Part shown: one piece after another, positions 1 to 5,600 of the stretch
How positions within the stretch are numbered: the first letter of the stretch is position 1
Layout: each line of letters opens with the position of its first letter
DNA from: JBDSKH01 sp035556655
GTDB taxonomy: Bacteria; Actinomycetota; Actinomycetes; Actinomycetales; Microbacteriaceae
Assembly (NCBI GenBank): GCA_035556655.1
Contig: DATMFW010000011.1
Coordinates: 1-10,266 of the forward strand
DNA length: 10,266 nt
Direction of reading: 5' to 3'
The notes under the pieces: generated by a model
Seen by the model: the letters and a program-made list of their open reading frames with translations, nothing else
What the model was told of the DNA's origin: nothing
Database searches by the model: none
Position numbers and translations under genes: made by a program

Positions 1-465
1 CGGCGATCCGCTCACGGTCCGCGCGATCACGAGCCCGTTCGAGGTTCACCGTGATCGCGAGCGCGGCCTCGACGCCGATCTCGCCCGCCGCGAGTGCTGT
101 GTCGACGAACGGGTAGGGCTGAGGCAGGGGGGAGCCGTCGAGCGCCGTGTCGGCGCGCAGGAGCCGGGCGAGACGGATGCGTCGGGCGGCCTCGGCTTGC
201 GACACCCCGGTGAGGCGCTCGATGAGATGCTCGGGGCGCGGGCACCCGAACCGGCTCGCGAGCCCGTCCTCGCCGAGGGTTCGGCGGGAACGGTGATCGA
301 CCTCACCGGCGACCTGCGCGCGCAGCGCATCGACGAGTCGCCCCACCGCCTCGACATCGGCCATGAACGCGCCGACCTCATCGTCGGTCGCGAGACCCAA
401 CACACCGGCGACACCTGCGCGAGCGAGAGCCGCGCCGTCTCGAGAAGGTCGCCGGTGGGGGTCAT
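1..465 (-). CDS. DUF222 / 13E12-type HNH endonuclease-family protein, N-terminal part only, apparently frameshifted
   Basis: The reverse strand encodes a protein typical of the actinobacterial DUF222 family, which usually carries a C-terminal HNH nuclease motif. That end lies beyond the left edge, so nuclease potential cannot be judged. From ATG at 465-463 the frame reads MTPTGDLLETARLSLAQ. It then goes out of register, and the family-like sequence resumes in another frame as VAGVLGLATDDEVGAF and continues open to base 1, including ASRFGCPRPEHLIERLTG and VSQAEAARRIRLARLL. Joining the two frames needs removal of two bases, most simply one GT of the GTGT at 414-411. About 154 residues are visible after that repair. 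An intact alternative would start at GTG 481-479, but its first 25 residues look off-frame. These proteins occur in many near-identical copies in actinobacterial genomes and their function is poorly known. The family call is confident; its status as gene or pseudogene is open. Confidence 0.7.
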
Positions 466-640
466 GAGAACATCGTGACACCCGCTACCGACAGATAGCA
501 TCGCCTGATCAGGACTGGGTCAGTACCCACTCGGCTTCCCTGCTGGGGAGGACGAGCCGACTCGGTCTTCGCGATCGACCGGCACGATCTCTCGCCGGAC
601 ATGCACGGTGTATGGAGGAATCATCGGCGAGGATGGGATC

Positions 641-1093
641 GTGTTCCGCCACCACCCCGTGCTCTCGGTGATCACGTTCGTGTACCTGGGGCTGGTCGCG
701 TTCATCACCCTGGGCCCGCAACCGCTCGATGACGGCTCGACCTCGCTCGTCTGGCGGATGCTGGGCGTCCTCGCGCGGTTCGACGCGACCTCGTGGATCA
801 CCTACGCCACCCTGGAGTTCTGGTCGAACGTGGCCATGTTCGTGCCGGTCGGACTCTTCTTCCTGCTGCTGCTCGGCCGCCGCCGGTGGTGGCTGGCGAT
901 TCTGCTCGGCGTGCTGCTGACCTGCGGCATCGAGTTCGCCCAGCAGTTCATCCCGTCCCGGGTCAGCGACCCGCGCGACATCGCCGCGAACTCGGTGGGC
1001 GCGTTCCTCGGGGTGATCATCGCCCTGATCGTCACCTGGCCGGCGGCGATCCGCCGAGCGCGCGAGCGACGGGTGATCGCGCAGGCCGCCTGA
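641..1093 (+). CDS. VanZ-family membrane protein
   Basis: This is a 150-residue integral membrane protein of the VanZ-like family. The family is named for the teicoplanin-resistance accessory protein VanZ, but most members have no known role and no van genes are nearby, so resistance should not be inferred. Membrane segments lie near residues 8-25, 60-78, 84-100 and 115-135. The family signature is clear: after the second segment (NVAMFVPVGLFF, 63-74) comes IEFAQQFIPSRVSDPRDIAANSVG, with E98, Q101, R107, D110, D113, N117 and G120 in the expected pattern. I chose GTG at 641 because GAGG at 629-632 sits eight bases upstream and the protein then opens MFRHHPVLS. An upstream in-frame GTG at 608 lacks a ribosome-binding site. 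A basic tail (RRARERR) follows the last segment. The EamA gene begins 48 bases downstream on the same strand, so co-transcription is possible. Confidence 0.85.
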   Translation: MFRHHPVLSVITFVYLGLVAFITLGPQPLDDGSTSLVWRMLGVLARFDATSWITYATLEFWSNVAMFVPVGLFFLLLLGRRRWWLAILLGVLLTCGIEFAQQFIPSRVSDPRDIAANSVGAFLGVIIALIVTWPAAIRRARERRVIAQAA

Positions 1094-1141
1094 GCCCGGT
1101 TGGACCGCGCGCAGGTCGGCGGTCGCTGCCAGGCTGATCCG

Positions 1142-2044
1142 GTGACCGTTCGCCACACCCTGCTGGCCCTGCTGGTCGTGGTGATCTGGGGACTCAACTT
1201 CCTGGCGATCGACGCCGGCCTCGACGACATGCCGCCGCTGCTCTTCCTCGCGATCCGGTTCACGTTCGTCGTGTTCCCCGCGATCTTCTTCCTGCGGCCG
1301 CCGAAGATCGGCTGGCGCAACATCGTGCTGATCGGCGGGTTCCTCTCGCTCGGCCAGTTCGCGCTGCTCTACATCTCGCTCAAACTCGGGATGCCGCCCG
1401 GCCTGGCGTCGCTGCTGCACCAGTCGCAGGTGGTGCTCACGGTGATCGTCGCCGCGGTTCTGCTGCGGGAGCGGCCGACGCGCCGCCAGCTGCTCGGCAT
1501 CGTCATCGGGATGCTGGGGCTGGCCGTCGTGGTCGCCGGTCACGGGCAGGTGGCGCCGTGGGTTCCGATCGTCGTGCTGTTCGGCGCATCGTTGTCGTGG
1601 GCGATCGGCAATGTGCTCACGCGCCGTGCGCAGGCACCCGGCTCCCTGTCGCTCGTGGTCTGGTCGGGAGCCGTGGTGCCGATCCCGGCGTTCGGGCTGT
1701 CGCTCGTCGTCGAGTCACCCGACGCGGTGTTCTCGGCGCTCGGGAACATCGGCTGGCCGGCCGTGCTCTCGACCCTGTACACCGTGGTGCTGTCGTCGCT
1801 GGTGGGGTACGGCATCTGGAATCACCTCATCGCGACCTACCCCGCCTCGGCCGTCGTGCCGTTCGCGCTGCTGATCCCGATCGTCGGGATCCTCGCCGCC
1901 TGGATCGCTGTGGGCGAGCAGCCGACGCTCACCGAGGCGGTCGGGGGAGCGGTGATGCTCGTGGGGCTCGCCGTCGCGGTGATCGTGTGGGGCCGTCGGG
2001 CTACCCCGCTGTCGCCTCTCCCTCCGCCGCCTGCCGCTCCCTGA
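1142..2044 (+). CDS. eamA: EamA-type DMT exporter, resembles the cysteine/O-acetylserine exporter EamA (YdeD)
   Basis: This 300-residue protein belongs to the drug/metabolite transporter superfamily, with two tandem EamA domains (about residues 5-132 and 140-285) and roughly ten membrane helices. The N-terminal half closely resembles E. coli EamA/YdeD as I recall that sequence: LALLVVVIWGLNF, the following DDMPPLLF, RFTFVVFPAIFF, and LGMPPGLASLL. The second half keeps SLVVWSGAVVPIPAF and VGYGIWNHL. E. coli EamA exports O-acetylserine and cysteine pathway metabolites; the substrate here is inferred. GTG at 1142 is preferred because it places the first helix directly at the N-terminus. AGG at 1131-1133 gives a weak ribosome-binding site, and the extra upstream residues from 1100 are hydrophilic and atypical. 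The C-terminus is Pro/Ala-rich (LSPLPPPPAAP) and its last 44 bases overlap the end of the convergent CGNR regulator gene. Confidence 0.88.
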   Translation: MTVRHTLLALLVVVIWGLNFLAIDAGLDDMPPLLFLAIRFTFVVFPAIFFLRPPKIGWRNIVLIGGFLSLGQFALLYISLKLGMPPGLASLLHQSQVVLTVIVAAVLLRERPTRRQLLGIVIGMLGLAVVVAGHGQVAPWVPIVVLFGASLSWAIGNVLTRRAQAPGSLSLVVWSGAVVPIPAFGLSLVVESPDAVFSALGNIGWPAVLSTLYTVVLSSLVGYGIWNHLIATYPASAVVPFALLIPIVGILAAWIAVGEQPTLTEAVGGAVMLVGLAVAVIVWGRRATPLSPLPPPPAAP

Positions 2045-2570
2045 ACGCCACCATGTTCATTCGGTTGCCGCACCGGATCGAGCAGAACCGCTTCGAGCCG
2101 TTGCGCGAGAAGTCGACGAAGATGCCGCCGCAGTCGTCCGCCGCGCAGAGCCGCAGCCGCCGGGTCTCGCCCGAGCGGATCACATCGACCAGCGCGAGCG
2201 CGATCTCGTTGCCGATGCGTTCGGCGAGGGGCGCATCGAGGTCGCTGGCGTGCAGATGCCAGGGCGACCCGTCGTGCCGATAGAGGTACGGCAGCGCTCG
2301 GCCTTCGGCCAGCATGCGGTTGATGATCGCCACGGCATCGTCGGTTCCGACCTCCCAGAGGGTGAACAACGTGTCGCGCACGGCACATACCTCGCGCAGT
2401 TCGCGCTCGTCGTGATCCCGCCGACCGGTGTAGCCCCAGCCGTCCAGGAAGGCGTCGAGCTGAGCCGAGGTGTCCAGTTCGTCTGCGCCTGAGCGGGAGG
2501 CGCGCGGCGCGGTGTCGGCGAGCTGCACCGCGAAGCGCAGCGTGTCGTCGGTGTCAGGGGCAAAATGCAT
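2001..2570 (-). CDS. CGNR zinc-finger transcriptional regulator with N-terminal ABATE-type domain
   Basis: This 189-residue protein ends in a clear CGNR zinc finger. C142 and C147, followed by C163 and C167, form a C-x4-C-x15-C-x3-C site, and the motif CSIRCGNRMNM spans 163-173. Residues 1-135 fit the ABATE domain described as a putative stress-induced transcription regulator module. Such proteins are thought to bind DNA through the finger, but very few have been studied. ATG at 2570-2568 is supported by AAGGAG (2581-2576) five bases upstream. The gene diverges from the EamA gene at 2631, with 60 bases between the two starts. A perfect palindrome covers its own start codon (2561-2574), consistent with autoregulation and control of the neighbour. 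Its 3' end overlaps the other EamA gene by 44 bases. The family call is firm; the regulatory target is inferred from position. Confidence 0.9.
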   Translation of the reverse strand: MHFAPDTDDTLRFAVQLADTAPRASRSGADELDTSAQLDAFLDGWGYTGRRDHDERELREVCAVRDTLFTLWEVGTDDAVAIINRMLAEGRALPYLYRHDGSPWHLHASDLDAPLAERIGNEIALALVDVIRSGETRRLRLCAADDCGGIFVDFSRNGSKRFCSIRCGNRMNMVAFRERQAAEGEATAG

Positions 2571-2574
2571 TTTG
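2561..2574. promoter_or_regulatory. Perfect 14-bp palindrome, candidate operator between CGNR regulator and EamA genes
   Basis: CAAAATGCATTTTG reads identically on both strands. It is an AT-rich island in very GC-rich DNA. It includes the ATG of the minus-strand CGNR gene, and its right half overlaps the TTGACT -35-like hexamer of the plus-strand EamA gene. A dimeric regulator bound here could block both genes. That role is inferred; the symmetry is directly visible. Confidence 0.55.
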
Positions 2575-2601
2575 ACTCCTTACTCCCGAGAAGACTACCG
2601 T
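2572..2601 (+). promoter_or_regulatory. Putative promoter of the second EamA gene
   Basis: TTGACT (2572-2577) and TACCGT (2596-2601) are separated by 18 bases, a good -35/-10 pair for a housekeeping sigma factor. Transcription would begin near 2608, leaving a leader of about 22 nt with AGGG at 2621-2624 before the ATG at 2631. The -35 box overlaps the palindrome at 2561-2574. The near-repeats ACCGTCAGG (2597-2605) and ACCGTTAGG (2615-2623) also lie in this region. Confidence 0.5.
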
Positions 2602-2630
2602 CAGGAGCAACTTCACCGTTAGGGCATGAC

Positions 2631-3593
2631 ATGCGGCGCTCCTCGACTTCGCTGGGCCTGGGCATCGGCGTACTCGCCGCACTCGCCTTCGGCATGTCGG
2701 GCGCGTTCAGCAAACCGTTACTCGAGGCGGGGTGGAGCCCGGCCGCCGCCGTGACGGTGCGCGCGCTGGCGGGCGGCCTCGTGATCCTGCCGTTCGCCCT
2801 CATCGCGCTGCGCGGCAGGTGGGCGACGGTCTGGACGGGGCGCTGGCGGATCGCGGCGATGGGCGGGATCGGCGTCGCCGGCACCCAGCTGGTCTACTTC
2901 GCCTCGCTGCAGCGCATTCCGGTGAGCACGACGATCCTCATCGAGTACATGGCGCCCGTGCTGCTGGTGCTCTTCGTCTGGGCGACCACGCGGCGGGTGC
3001 CGCGCGTCGTCGTGCTCATCGGGTCGGTCGTATCGATCGGCGGGATGGTGCTCGTCGTCTCGCCCGGAGCGGACGCGCCGCTCGATCTGCTCGGCCTGAT
3101 CCTCGCCGGCCTGGCGACCGTGGGCTGCGCGATCTACTACGTCGTGGCGGCGCGCCCCGCGGAAGGGCTGCCGCCGGTCGCGCTGGCCTCGTTCGGGTTG
3201 CTGCTCGGCGGCACCGCACTCGGAGCAGTCGGCCTCACCGGCCTGCTGCCGCTCACCGCGACCTTCGACACCGTCATCATGGCCGGCGAACCCGTCGCCT
3301 GGTGGGTGCCGGTCGCGCTCGTGGCCGTCATCGCGACCGGCTTCTCGTACGTCGCGTCCATCACAGCGGCCGGGATGCTGGGCTCGCGTCTGGCCTCGTT
3401 CGTCGGACTCATCGAGGTGGTCGCCGCCGCCTTCTACGCGTGGGTCCTGCTCGGCGAAGAGCTGACGCTGTGGCAGCTGCTCGGGGGAGTGCTGATCCTG
3501 GTGGGGATCGGGTTCGTGAAGAGCGAGAAGGAGCACCCCGAGCCCGGCGTCGCCGAGCCCGAGCTCGCGGCGGCGGCGGCGGCCGAGCGCTGA
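2631..3593 (+). CDS. EamA/DMT-family transporter (RhtA-like architecture)
   Basis: This is a 320-residue DMT-superfamily permease with two EamA repeats, about residues 8-145 and 153-296, and around ten membrane helices. Typical marks are AFGMSGAFSKPLLEAG in helix 1, RIPVSTTILIEYMAPVLLVLF at the end of the first repeat, and SFVGLIEVVAAAFYAWVLLGEELTLWQLLGG in the second. Members export amino acids, drugs or other small metabolites; the substrate here is unknown. ATG at 2631 is preferred because AGGG at 2621-2624 lies six bases upstream and the candidate promoter falls just ahead of it. An in-frame ATG at 2565 would place the start upstream of the predicted transcription start. The cytoplasmic tail is acidic and ends in a six-alanine run (313-318) encoded by (GCG)5-GCC, a possible slippage site. 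The divergent CGNR regulator is its likely controller. It differs clearly in sequence from the EamA protein at 1142-2044. Confidence 0.9.
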   Translation: MRRSSTSLGLGIGVLAALAFGMSGAFSKPLLEAGWSPAAAVTVRALAGGLVILPFALIALRGRWATVWTGRWRIAAMGGIGVAGTQLVYFASLQRIPVSTTILIEYMAPVLLVLFVWATTRRVPRVVVLIGSVVSIGGMVLVVSPGADAPLDLLGLILAGLATVGCAIYYVVAARPAEGLPPVALASFGLLLGGTALGAVGLTGLLPLTATFDTVIMAGEPVAWWVPVALVAVIATGFSYVASITAAGMLGSRLASFVGLIEVVAAAFYAWVLLGEELTLWQLLGGVLILVGIGFVKSEKEHPEPGVAEPELAAAAAAER

Positions 3594-3599
3594 CCCCTC

Positions 3600-3698
3600 T
3601 GCTACCCTTACAAGGTTGCCGTCCAACGGCCGCGGATAAAGAGAGCCACTCCATTCGGGAGCCGGCACCGCGCAGCAAGGAGAAAGGGGATCCCATCT
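3600..3698 (+). promoter_or_regulatory. rpsO promoter (extended -10) and leader
   Basis: TGC-TACCCT (3600-3608) matches an extended -10 element (TGN followed by TANNNT); no -35 match is seen at normal spacing. Transcription would start near 3615 and give an 84-nt leader. The leader holds a 5-bp hairpin, GCCGT (3618-3622) with ACGGC (3626-3630), and two purine-rich stretches before the ATG: AAGGAG (3677-3682, 16 bases away) and GGGG (3686-3689, 9 bases away). S15 represses its own mRNA through leader structures in several bacteria; no known fold could be assigned here by eye. Confidence 0.45.
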
Positions 3699-3968
3699 AT
3701 GGCACTCGAAGCAGACGTCAAGAAGGCGATCATCGACGAGTACGCAACCCACCCCGGTGACACCGGTTCCCCTGAAGTGCAGGTCGCCATGCTGACCCGC
3801 CGCATCAAGGACCTCACCGAGCACCTGAAGGAGCACAAGCACGACCACCACTCGCGTCGTGGTCTGCTGCTCCTCGTGGGCCAGCGTCGCCGCCTGCTGG
3901 GTTACCTGCAGGACATCGACATCGAGCGCTACCGCTCGCTGATCGAGCGTCTCGGGCTGCGCCGCTGA
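3699..3968 (+). CDS. rpsO: 30S ribosomal protein S15
   Basis: S15 is an early-binding protein of the 30S platform that contacts the three-way junction of the central domain of 16S rRNA and takes part in inter-subunit bridging. The 89-residue length is exactly that of the family. The signature is complete: HPGDTGSPEVQVAMLTRRI near residues 18-36, then HLKEHKHDHHSRRGLLLLVG and QRRRLLGYL, with the rRNA-binding His, Asp, Ser and Arg residues present. ATG at 3699 gives the standard MALEADVKK opening. The gene seems to be transcribed alone: it has its own extended -10 promoter and is followed 50 bases later by a strong intrinsic terminator. The pnp gene, often next to rpsO in bacteria, does not follow here. 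Confidence 0.98.
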   Translation: MALEADVKKAIIDEYATHPGDTGSPEVQVAMLTRRIKDLTEHLKEHKHDHHSRRGLLLLVGQRRRLLGYLQDIDIERYRSLIERLGLRR

Positions 3969-4018
3969 CACCTGTGCGTCAGCGAGCGCGTCGTCGATGA
4001 CAACGCGAACTCTTGCGG

Positions 4019-4058
4019 AGCGGGCCATCATCCTTCGGGGTGGTGGCCCGCTTCTTGT
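4019..4058 (+). terminator. Intrinsic terminator after rpsO
   Basis: A stem of about 15 bp (4019-4033 with 4038-4052) encloses a TTCG loop closed by C-G, a very stable tetraloop. The left arm contains GCGGGCCATCATCC and the right arm GGGTGGTGGCCCGC; two pairs are G-T wobbles. A T-rich tail, TTCTTGTT, follows. The stem is almost the same as the terminator at 4944-4983. Confidence 0.9.
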
Positions 4059-4164
4059 TGTGCTCGACCAGCGGGTTCACAGGGAACCACCCCAACGTTT
4101 TCAAGCGTTATCGGGCTGATATCGAAAGGGCGCCCGCGGAGTCGTTGACGCATCCGCGGATCGT

Positions 4165-4200
4165 TAGTGTGGTCGGCGTTCACACAGATCATCAAGGAGA
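4165..4200 (+). promoter_or_regulatory. Possible promoter and ribosome-binding site of the lipoprotein gene
   Basis: TAGTGT (4165-4170) fits the TANNNT -10 consensus. TTGACG (4145-4150) resembles a -35 box but lies only 14 bases upstream, too close for a standard pair, so the -10 alone may matter. AAGGAGA (4194-4200) is a strong ribosome-binding site four bases before the ATG at 4205. Confidence 0.35.
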
Positions 4201-4204
4201 CGCC

Positions 4205-4930
4205 ATGCATCGCATCACCCTGGCCACCGTGACGGCGACCGCTTCGATCGCCCTGCTCGCCGGCTGCACGACCGCCGCGCCGGAGGCGGAGCCGACCACC
4301 GCCGCCGACCTGAGCGCCGATGTGCCCACCCTGCGGGCGCAGATCCCGACCGAGGTCGAGCCGACTCCGGCCCCGACGCCGGTGCAGGGCGAGCTGCCCG
4401 AGGGCTACGGCTACATCTTCGACGACACCGGCGTGCTGAGCGTCGTCACCCCGACGGCGTGGGCGGATGTCGACGGTCGCCCATTCAGCACCTCCGACGG
4501 TCGCGAGTGGGCCTCGCTCATCGCGACTCCGGACGCCGCGGCCTACCCGAGCGACTGGAACATGGCCGGAATCGAGTTCAGCGGCACCGCCGTCGATGGA
4601 CAGCTCGATGAGCAGGTGGTGAAGCAGTTCCTCACCGACCTATCGGCGCCGCTGGACCAGAACTGCGATGCGCTGAAGACCGCACAGCCCTACGCCGACG
4701 GCCTCTACACCGGCTGGTTCTCGAACTGGAACGGCTGCGGCGAGGGCGACACCTTCGGCATCGTGGTCGTCGCCCAGGACCCGCAGTTCCACCACCTGGT
4801 GTTCCTGCGCGGCAAGTTCGTGACCGAAGAGGACAACGGCGAGACCTTCACCCAGATCTTCACGACCTTCCAGTCGACGCAGGGTCTGGTCAAGGCGGCC
4901 GCCGAGGACCGCGTCTTCACTGGCGAGTAA
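4205..4930 (+). CDS. Secreted lipoprotein of unknown function
   Basis: The 241-residue product starts with a lipoprotein signal peptide: a short basic N-terminus (MHR), a hydrophobic core, and the lipobox LLAGC with acceptor Cys21. It should therefore be exported and anchored to the outer face of the membrane. Residues 22-65 form a Pro/Thr/Glu-rich tether containing EVEPTPAPTPVQG. The folded part, about 66-238, begins GYGYIFDDTGVLSVVTPTAW and contains two cysteines (C154, C178) suited to a disulfide, plus aromatic-rich stretches (TGWFSNWNGCG). I do not recognise the family and see no catalytic motif. ATG at 4205 follows AAGGAGA with good spacing. An upstream in-frame start at 4013 lies inside the rpsO terminator and is rejected. 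The gene stands alone between two near-identical terminators. A ligand-binding or cell-envelope role is only a guess. Confidence 0.9.
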   Translation: MHRITLATVTATASIALLAGCTTAAPEAEPTTAADLSADVPTLRAQIPTEVEPTPAPTPVQGELPEGYGYIFDDTGVLSVVTPTAWADVDGRPFSTSDGREWASLIATPDAAAYPSDWNMAGIEFSGTAVDGQLDEQVVKQFLTDLSAPLDQNCDALKTAQPYADGLYTGWFSNWNGCGEGDTFGIVVVAQDPQFHHLVFLRGKFVTEEDNGETFTQIFTTFQSTQGLVKAAAEDRVFTGE

Positions 4931-4943
4931 CCAGGCACGCACG

Positions 4944-4983
4944 GCGGGCCGTCATCCGGAAGGGTGGCGGCCCGCTGTGTTGT
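4944..4983 (+). terminator. Intrinsic terminator after the lipoprotein gene
   Basis: A 14-bp stem pairs 4944-4957 (GCGGGCCGTCATCC) with 4962-4975 (GGGTGGCGGCCCGC) around a GGAA loop, with two G-T wobbles. The tail TGTGTTGT is only moderately T-rich. Compared with the terminator after rpsO, one A-T pair is replaced by G-C on both arms. Its tail touches the PadR-gene palindromes. Confidence 0.85.
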
Positions 4984-5012
4984 ATCGGCGATACATTGCG
5001 ATATATCGCCGA
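4981..5012. promoter_or_regulatory. Palindromic operator region of the PadR gene
   Basis: Two adjoining symmetric sites are visible. TGTATCG-G-CGATACA (4981-4995) has 7-bp arms around one base, and GCGATATATCGC (4998-5009) is a perfect 12-bp palindrome. In addition TCGGCGATA (4985-4993) is the exact inverse of TATCGCCGA (5004-5012). PadR repressors usually autoregulate by binding AT-containing inverted repeats at their own promoters. Assignment to this PadR is inferred from position. Confidence 0.65.
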
Positions 5013-5024
5013 ACATCGTAGAGT
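4996..5024 (+). promoter_or_regulatory. Putative leaderless promoter of the PadR gene
   Basis: TTGCGA (4996-5001) and TAGAGT (5019-5024) are spaced by 17 bases. Transcription is then expected at about 5030-5032, right at the ATG at 5031. No ribosome-binding sequence precedes that ATG, so the mRNA is probably leaderless, which is common in actinobacteria. The -35 box lies inside the 4981-5012 palindromes, so a bound repressor would block it. Confidence 0.6.
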
Positions 5025-5030
5025 GTCGGT

Positions 5031-5594
5031 ATGAGACATCAACATCCCTTCATGAAAAGACATCACGGGGGCCCGCACCCCTTCCCTCCGACCCACGGCA
5101 ACCTCGGTCCCGCCGACATGTGGTGGGCGCCCGGCCGCGGACGCGGTCCCGGCGGCCGCGCGCGCAAGGGCGACGTCCGCTCGGTGATCCTCGTCCTGCT
5201 GGCCGACGGCCCGTCCAACGGCTATGGCCTGATCAAGGCCATCGCCGAGAAGACCGCCGGCATGTGGCGGCCCAGCCCCGGCTCGGTCTACCCGACCCTG
5301 CAGCAGCTGGTCGACGAGGGGCTCATCACCTCCGTCGGCAACGGCCCGCGCACCGAATACGAGCTGACCGACGAGGGCCGCACCTTCGTCGACGAGCACA
5401 AGGACCACCTCGACAGCGCCTGGAACGCATCCCACGACCACTGGAACGAGCAGGGCGAGCTGTTCTCGGCCGCCGGCAAGCTCATGGGCGTCATCCGCCA
5501 GGTCTCGCAGGCCGGTACCCCCGAGCAGCGCACCCAGACCGCGACCAAGCTCGACGATCTGCGGCGCGAGCTCTACCGGATGCTGGGGGAGTAG
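5031..5594 (+). CDS. PadR-family transcriptional regulator
   Basis: This 187-residue PadR-family repressor carries a winged helix-turn-helix at about residues 47-123: RSVILVLL, then NGYGLIKAI (63-71), then the hallmark PSPGSVYPTLQQLVDEGLI (81-99), then the wing ending in YELTDEG. Residues 124-187 form the helical C-terminal part used for dimerisation. PadR proteins sense small molecules or drugs and often control adjacent transport or membrane genes. The first 45 residues are unusual, with six histidines in the first 22 positions and a Gly/Arg/Pro-rich stretch (GRGRGPGGRAR). The start at 5031 is favoured over ATG 5052 because the -10 box places the transcription start at that codon. Palindromes overlapping the -35 box suggest autorepression. 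The next gene, a small membrane protein, begins within 28-37 bases, followed by an ion-channel gene; these are its likely targets or operon partners. Confidence 0.95.
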   Translation: MRHQHPFMKRHHGGPHPFPPTHGNLGPADMWWAPGRGRGPGGRARKGDVRSVILVLLADGPSNGYGLIKAIAEKTAGMWRPSPGSVYPTLQQLVDEGLITSVGNGPRTEYELTDEGRTFVDEHKDHLDSAWNASHDHWNEQGELFSAAGKLMGVIRQVSQAGTPEQRTQTATKLDDLRRELYRMLGE

Positions 5595-5600
5595 CCCGGC

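Noticed and set aside
504..513. CCTGATCAGG palindrome and nearby short inverted repeats upstream of the DUF222-type gene
   Set aside because: Ten base pairs with no linked promoter elements; short palindromes of this length are expected by chance.
608..640. GTG at 608 as the VanZ-family gene start
   Set aside because: No ribosome-binding site precedes it; GTG at 641 has GAGG eight bases upstream and gives the expected N-terminus.
641..1093. Glycopeptide resistance suggested by the VanZ-like protein
   Set aside because: VanZ-like proteins are widespread in actinobacteria without resistance, and no vanHAX, vanRS or other partner gene is in the window.
509..1543. Minus-strand open frame of 344 codons opposite the VanZ and EamA genes
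   Set aside because: Composition is dominated by Asp, Arg, Glu, Gln and His without a domain; it mirrors two hydrophobic membrane-protein genes.
2565..2630. Earlier in-frame ATG for the second EamA gene
   Set aside because: It lies inside the palindrome and upstream of the predicted transcription start, has no ribosome-binding site, and adds a non-family N-terminus; ATG 2631 has AGGG at good spacing.
3567..3584. (GCG)5-GCC microsatellite at the end of the second EamA gene
   Set aside because: It encodes an alanine run in a disordered tail and is ordinary for high-GC genomes; slippage would change only the tail length.
2718..4031. Minus-strand open frame of 437 codons across the second EamA gene, rpsO and its terminator
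   Set aside because: It crosses two certain plus-strand genes and an intrinsic terminator, and has low-complexity Arg/Asp/His/Gln composition typical of a shadow frame.
4074..4088. GGTTC-ACAGG-GAACC inverted repeat upstream of the lipoprotein gene
   Set aside because: Only 5-bp arms, and it lies well upstream of the likely -10 with no second copy, so an operator role cannot be supported.
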